From NCBI RefSeq assembly GCF_028389875.1, contig NC_084664.1:37520323-37584322 (forward strand): a DNA stretch of 64,000 bases. Direction: 5' to 3'. The notes under the pieces are model-generated. The model did not search any database. It saw only the letters and a list, made by a program, of their open reading frames with translations, and was not told the origin of the DNA. Position numbers and translations under genes: made by a program. This stretch comes from Rhea pennata. Taxonomy: Eukaryota; Chordata; Aves; Rheiformes; Rheidae. Below are positions 59,426-64,000 of the stretch, piece by piece (position 1 is the first letter of the stretch; every line of letters begins with the position of its first letter).

Positions 59426-60031
59426 TGGGGCTGTTGCTTCGTGTGGGTCTGGATTTGTGCTGGGGTTTGTTTGTCTGTTTTCGCAAGACTGTTTTGCTAT
59501 GGCCAAAGCTTTTCCAGAAGGTTAAGCGGGTGAAAAGCAAGATTTATAGGCCTCCGTGAAGATGTGAAAATTATAACAAGCCTTTCAGGTATAAAATACA
59601 TTCCAGAAATAAAGTTTCTAGATTTATTTGCTCAATTTTTAGTTGATAAACTCCATATTGCTCCAAAGGGAAAAACTTCCTCTGGATTATTATGTGCACA
59701 AGGTAAGATTTACACTCGCACTGAGAAATCATATTCGGAAAGAGACGGCAAAGCCTTTAAGTCCTTTTGAACACGACCTTTTCAGTCCAGCAGTTGACTG
59801 TCTCCTAGAATAGTGTGAATTTTCTGCTGTCTTAGTTAAATGGAAGTAAAAGTTTTTATGGCCTCTGCGGCGGCTTCAGTTGAAAAGTTTTGCATGAAAG
59901 ACAGAGAGGTTAGTGCCCCAGAGCTAGATTTTCTGCTGAAAAAGTTGGAGTCCTGCACAGTCCCGATGTTTTACTAGTCAGTATGCTTTTTACTGCAGAG
60001 TTTGTGTGCTCTATCGAATGCGATTCCTGGA

Positions 60032-60053
60032 TTTTTTTTTTTTTTTTTTTTTT
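60032..60053. repeat. Poly(T) run, 22 nt, followed by a G run
   Basis: T homopolymer and then GAGGGGGGGGGAGGG. Confidence 0.95.
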
Positions 60054-60683
60054 GAGGGGGGGGGAGGGCGCGCTGGCGCGCTGGTTTTACTTTTACGTGA
60101 TCCCTGATTTTAAACTTTGCAAGACTCAAAATCAACGGATAGCCGCTTAGTGAAAAATAACTGCAGCGCTCTACTGTTAATGGACTGAAATTATTCCGCT
60201 TTCATCTCGCTCCCCAGAAATACTTTTACTTAGAGAGGACTGGCTGCTAATTAGGGTGCGTAGTTCCCTTTAATCTCTAACACAACACTTGGAACCTACC
60301 CAGAATGAATTAAAATAAGTCTGATAAACAAGAAGTAGACATGGCTTCCCAGTAAAACTCGTTTTATGATCACAGCTTGTGTGCCACCTCAAAATATTAA
60401 GTTTAGGAATTTAGGGTGTAAAGAATAAAACCCGTTTCCAAGGTCACTAATGCTCACATTTGATACCATTTTAATCGTCTGTATTAGAGTTACAAAAGAG
60501 GAATATATTTGTGTTTAGTAATACACTGTAGATGGAGTACAAATTTGTGTATTTACGTGCGTCCCCCGAACGTACGAATAAAGTATGTGTAATTCTTCTG
60601 AAAACAGACTGCAGAAGAGTAACAGAGTTCATCATAGCAGAGTTCTCTCTCGTCTTCTTTATCCCTGCTAGCAAGTCGAAAGA

Positions 60684-60686
<3 letters not shown>

Positions 60687-60734
<48 letters not shown>
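60687..60734. repeat. (GT)24 microsatellite
   Basis: Uninterrupted GT dinucleotides. Confidence 0.95.
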
Positions 60735-60737
<3 letters not shown>

Positions 60738-63540
60738 TGGAAGAGGGTGTACGGCAGGGAGCTCTGCCACACAGTTTCGCAGGCTTTTAGATTTATGCAT
60801 AACGAGATGGGTCGGCTTGTAGGAATTACAGCACGGAAAAGCTTTGGTTGAGTAAGCTGTAGATCATGGTTTCATTACAGCTCAGCAACTTCCAAGAAAA
60901 AAGACCCCAGACGTGGAAATGGCTCTCATAAAGCCCATGTCATATGGTTTGTAGTGTAGAAGTAAACTCTGCACTGAACACCTACAGCTCCCAAAATCGC
61001 CGACTCCCGTTCCCACTGCAGAAACCTAGTCGAGTTTGCATGGTGGGAAGTGCCATGTGCTTGTTTTCTTGCTTATTTGTCCTATTTATAGACATTTCTG
61101 CCGAGCTCATCCTCGGAGCATCTGCATGCCCACTGGAGTGAGATCTGATTTCCTAGGCGAAGCTGCATCCTTATTCAGCAGCAGTGTTTTGGAAAAGTCT
61201 GCTAAAGAAAGAGTGAACTCGATCCATGCCATGCACAGCCTTCAGTGCTCCTGTTAGACACCCAAGTGGGGTTTTCTTTCCCCCAGTATGCTTCCACACA
61301 GGAACACAGAGCAATTAAACCAGCCTGAAAGCCACCCAAAGTTGCAATGACTAGGTGAAATGCTCTATGTTTGTCAAAGGATTTCAGAAAACAGGTGAAG
61401 AATTAAGATAGGAATTAATGTCCTGCTTATCGCATGTAAATGAAATATTTAATCTGCCATTTCATCTCTTATGTGTGCTCGAACACCTCCAAAAGTTCTT
61501 TGAACAAATATTTAGTTTCCAAGCTATAAATTCATCTTGTGCAAAGAGAAAGCTTTTAGGATCTCCAGTTTGAACTCGTTCTTACTGCTTGTTGTGGTGC
61601 TGAGAATTATCAAACTGGTCAGCTTACCTTTCCCAGGAGTCGTAATCAAAAGAGAACTTGGAGAGGGGGGAAAAAAGGAAGAATAACAGCATTCCAAAAA
61701 AATGTGAGTTCACCAGTTGTGACTAGCATTCTTCTTAGTTCATTTATTTCTTCACTTAACTCCCATTCTTCTCTCCAGTACCCCTTCAGCAGCTCTGCTT
61801 TTAGAGTAACTCCACAGCATTTTAACAACCTTTAATAATGTCACTCTGAGAAAGAAAAATAGAGAAGTGAAACTGCTAAGGAGTGAAACTGATGAGGTAT
61901 TCCCTAGTCTGTCAGAGGAGTTGTCTTGAACAAGAGCTGCTTCATCATATTCTCTCCTGAGCTCCGAGGAAAGCACTTGGAGATTGACTGGTCTTTTTGC
62001 ACACTGGGCTGAGATGAGATGGAGTGGGAAAGGGAGAGGAAAAGGATGGTCCTTCTGAAAAACTTCCCTGGAGGCAAGTTCTCTCTTCCAGGGAGGAGGA
62101 AGCTGGCTATGGTGACAGTGAGCGAGTGGCATTTGGCAGGCAGGTGGGGGCCCATTGCCAGCCACAGCCTTTAGGTGGGGGGTGGAGGAGGAACCTTTCC
62201 CAGTGGCCCTACGCTACTTAGACAGCATTTATGGATGGATAAAGCTGAACATTGGACAGGACTCCCTGAAGGAAAAGAACCTTTCAGTGGAGCCATCAAC
62301 CTGTCATCACTGCAATAAAGGTGTAACACACAGGAGTGCTGGTAAGAGCCCAGGGTTTATTTCCTGGCCCTGTCACATGACAAGGGGCCAGGGTTACTGA
62401 AGGTTACCCCCTCACATGGAAAGGATCAGTGGCCATCCAGTCTAGCAGCTGCTTCTCCCTCCTCCTGTCTCATTTTGTGTTTTAACTCATTCCTGCGTCT
62501 TTTTCAAAATGCAAAGCTAACAACCATGTTCAGTTACAAACTCATATAGGCAATGAATAACACACTTGCATACAGCCCTGAAGCACCAGCCAGGTCAAAG
62601 CCAAAGGCTTGAACCCCGTCATGCATCCACCACATGTCCCTGGAAGAGTTCCTTTTCCCAGCTGATGGAGACATGCCAGAGGGTCCTATCACTGCACTGC
62701 AATGTTTTTCCAAGCAATTTGCTTGCTGCCTTCCAAAACAGTCCCTCTGCAATGATCTGTTTACCCAATAATGTGAAATCTGCTGACTGGCCTCTGGATT
62801 TTGCAGTGTCATATTTTCATGAGTATGACACAGTGAAACCAGCAGCAGGACTTTAGTGAGAAAGTTAGACACAGCCTTTGGTCATATCATTCTTTGTTAC
62901 ACAGTTCCTTGCCACACGAGAGATGCAAGGTCTATTACAGCCTTCAAGTCAGTGCCTATGGGCATAATGGGATCCAAAAGAAGGAAGACTTGGAATCAAG
63001 GACATGGAATGGAAGTAACCAGAGACTATAGAATTAACGAGAAAGCTGTTTTCCACAAAAAGCTGGTTACCATAGCTTTGCTGTGGTTTCCTCCAGACAG
63101 ACACTTGTCAGACAACACTGTCCTACCCAGGATGTGGGTGTAGCTAAATGGCTTTCTATGAAGCCTTGCAATAAAACATACACCAGAACATAAGAGAGTG
63201 CAAAGCATTAGTTTTAGATCTTGGAGGTTTACATTACTTTTATAGAGGATTTGGGGTATAGTTTAGATTTATTTAGTGCCCACAGAGCTAAGCAGCAGTG
63301 TTGCAGACAGAAAATAGTTGCCACCTCTGAAGAGCTGAAACTATGGCTGGGTTTCTTGATTCGGCTTCTCACTCTCCCTAATAAACACTGGAGCAAGGGT
63401 GTCCAGGATTGTCCCTACTCCTGAACAGATCCAACATACCACACAGAGCAGAGCACAGACCCTTACTAGGCTGACAGCAAAGGGCCTCTAGACCCTGCTC
63501 CAGTGGCAAGGAAGTGTTAGGGGTAAGGATTCCTTAATCA

Positions 63541-63700
63541 CAACTCTTTATCATTATTATTATCATTATCAATCCTCCTTAGCACTGTAAGCAGGGAACA
63601 GGCCACAAACTGTGAAGTGCTGAGAAAGCAGAGAGCACCAAGATATTCCCTGCCCCAGAGAGTTTACCAGGGAAGTGAAGGATAAGGGATGGCAAATGAA
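63541..63700 (+). mobile_element. Possible decayed interspersed repeat
   Basis: An ATTATTATTATC run leads into a GCACTGTAAGCAGGGAA segment and a TATTCCCTGCCCCAGAGAGTTTA-like segment. The second resembles the 'CCCTGCCCCAAAGAGCTTAC' stretch seen in old sauropsid interspersed repeats. The match is from memory and partial; it may be chance. Confidence 0.25.
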
Positions 63701-63903
63701 CATTGGAAGGAACTAAGAAACACAAGAGTAGCAGCTTATCTGACCAATATCTGGCCTGGGAGATAGGAGACAGACAGCTTTGAATAGAGCTGACAACAAA
63801 CATTCCCCCCCCCAGTGAAAAAGGACAACAAACAACCTTTCCCCCCAATGAAAAAGATCTTAAATGAACACATTAAATTTACTGTGTTTTGGGATTTTCC
63901 TTC

Positions 63904-63928
63904 TTTTTTTTTTTTTTTTTTTTTTTTT
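63904..63928. repeat. Poly(T) run, 25 nt
   Basis: Pure T homopolymer near the window end. Confidence 0.95.
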
Positions 63929-64000
63929 GTGAGAGGGAAAGGAGCTTCTTTATGGTCAAAATGAGGAGAAAGAAAAAGTGACACAAAAAAATAGAAGTAT

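Larger units (their letters stand above)
60735..64000. other. Noncoding DNA at the right edge, towards EVX1
   Basis: No exon and no CpG island was seen; composition becomes more ordinary than in the cluster. EVX1 coding sequence is absent. A TATT-type simple run followed by a possible decayed interspersed repeat lies at 63541-63700, and a 25-nt T run at 63904-63928. Confidence 0.5.

Noticed and set aside
59564-59770. Plus-strand frame of 68 codons with protein-like composition
   Set aside because: It begins with GTG, has no recognisable motif and a splice donor interrupts it; chance is the simplest reading.
60687-60734. Possible CRISPR-like or satellite array
   Set aside because: It is a plain GT microsatellite; there are no spacer-repeat arrays in the window.
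62400-62480. CR1-like phrase near CAGTGGCCATCCAGTC
   Set aside because: The resemblance to sauropsid LINE sequence is too short and loose to support a call.
43500-64000. Search for EVX1
   Set aside because: No even-skipped homeodomain or N-terminal peptide is present; the gene is probably beyond the right edge.

Overview
The window is the posterior half of a vertebrate HOXA cluster, with every protein gene on the minus strand. From left to right it holds HOXA9 (coding 3197-5208), a mir-196 hairpin (9672-9755), HOXA10 (11959-14489), HOXA11 (24037-26397) and HOXA13 (41454-43016). Each gene has the two-exon posterior-Hox structure: a variable N-terminal exon, one short intron that breaks a codon after its first base, and a second exon with the homeodomain. 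I read all four splice junctions from the sequence, and they give complete proteins of 261, 366, 303 and 306 residues. The A-group assignment rests on the proteins themselves: the HOXA9 N-terminus, the HOXA10 start and C-terminus, and the HOXA13 N-terminal domain.

The organism looks like a non-mammalian amniote, most likely a sauropsid (turtle, crocodilian or bird). HOXA13 has one tract of 7 alanines where mammals have several long ones. HOXA11 carries a pure 10-alanine tract. The HOXA miR-196 has the 'a'-type mature sequence rather than the mammalian miR-196b one. This is inference; no species-specific repeat was recognised.

Layout: 1-2.0 kb is intergenic DNA towards HOXA7, which lies outside. 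HOXA9 and its 3'UTR occupy about 2.0-5.2 kb. Two CpG islands and mir-196 fill 5.4-10 kb. HOXA10 with its 3'UTR spans 10.8-14.5 kb, followed by about 6 kb ending in a distal CpG-island promoter with a perfect minus-strand splice donor (20.67-21.08 kb), probably an upstream HOXA10 first exon. HOXA11 with its 3'UTR spans about 22.3-26.4 kb and has a CpG island inside its intron. The 14 kb between HOXA11 and HOXA13 has no gene and no group-12 remnant. HOXA13 with its 3'UTR spans about 40.2-43.0 kb. The last 21 kb, towards EVX1 (not reached), is noncoding, with several CpG islands and splice-signal pairs that could mark plus-strand lncRNAs, one of them in the HOTTIP position.

The genes encode transcription factors for posterior axial, limb and urogenital patterning. 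mir-196 lies upstream of HOXA9 on the same strand, and the HOXA9 3'UTR has two strong miR-196 seed sites, a local repression loop. HOXA9 and HOXA13 share a CACGTG/CCAAT promoter composite. Eye-called CTCF-like motifs inside the cluster all point one way, and one beyond HOXA13 points back. Simple repeats and long A/T runs are common, but no transposon body is recognisable before about 61 kb, as expected for a Hox cluster.
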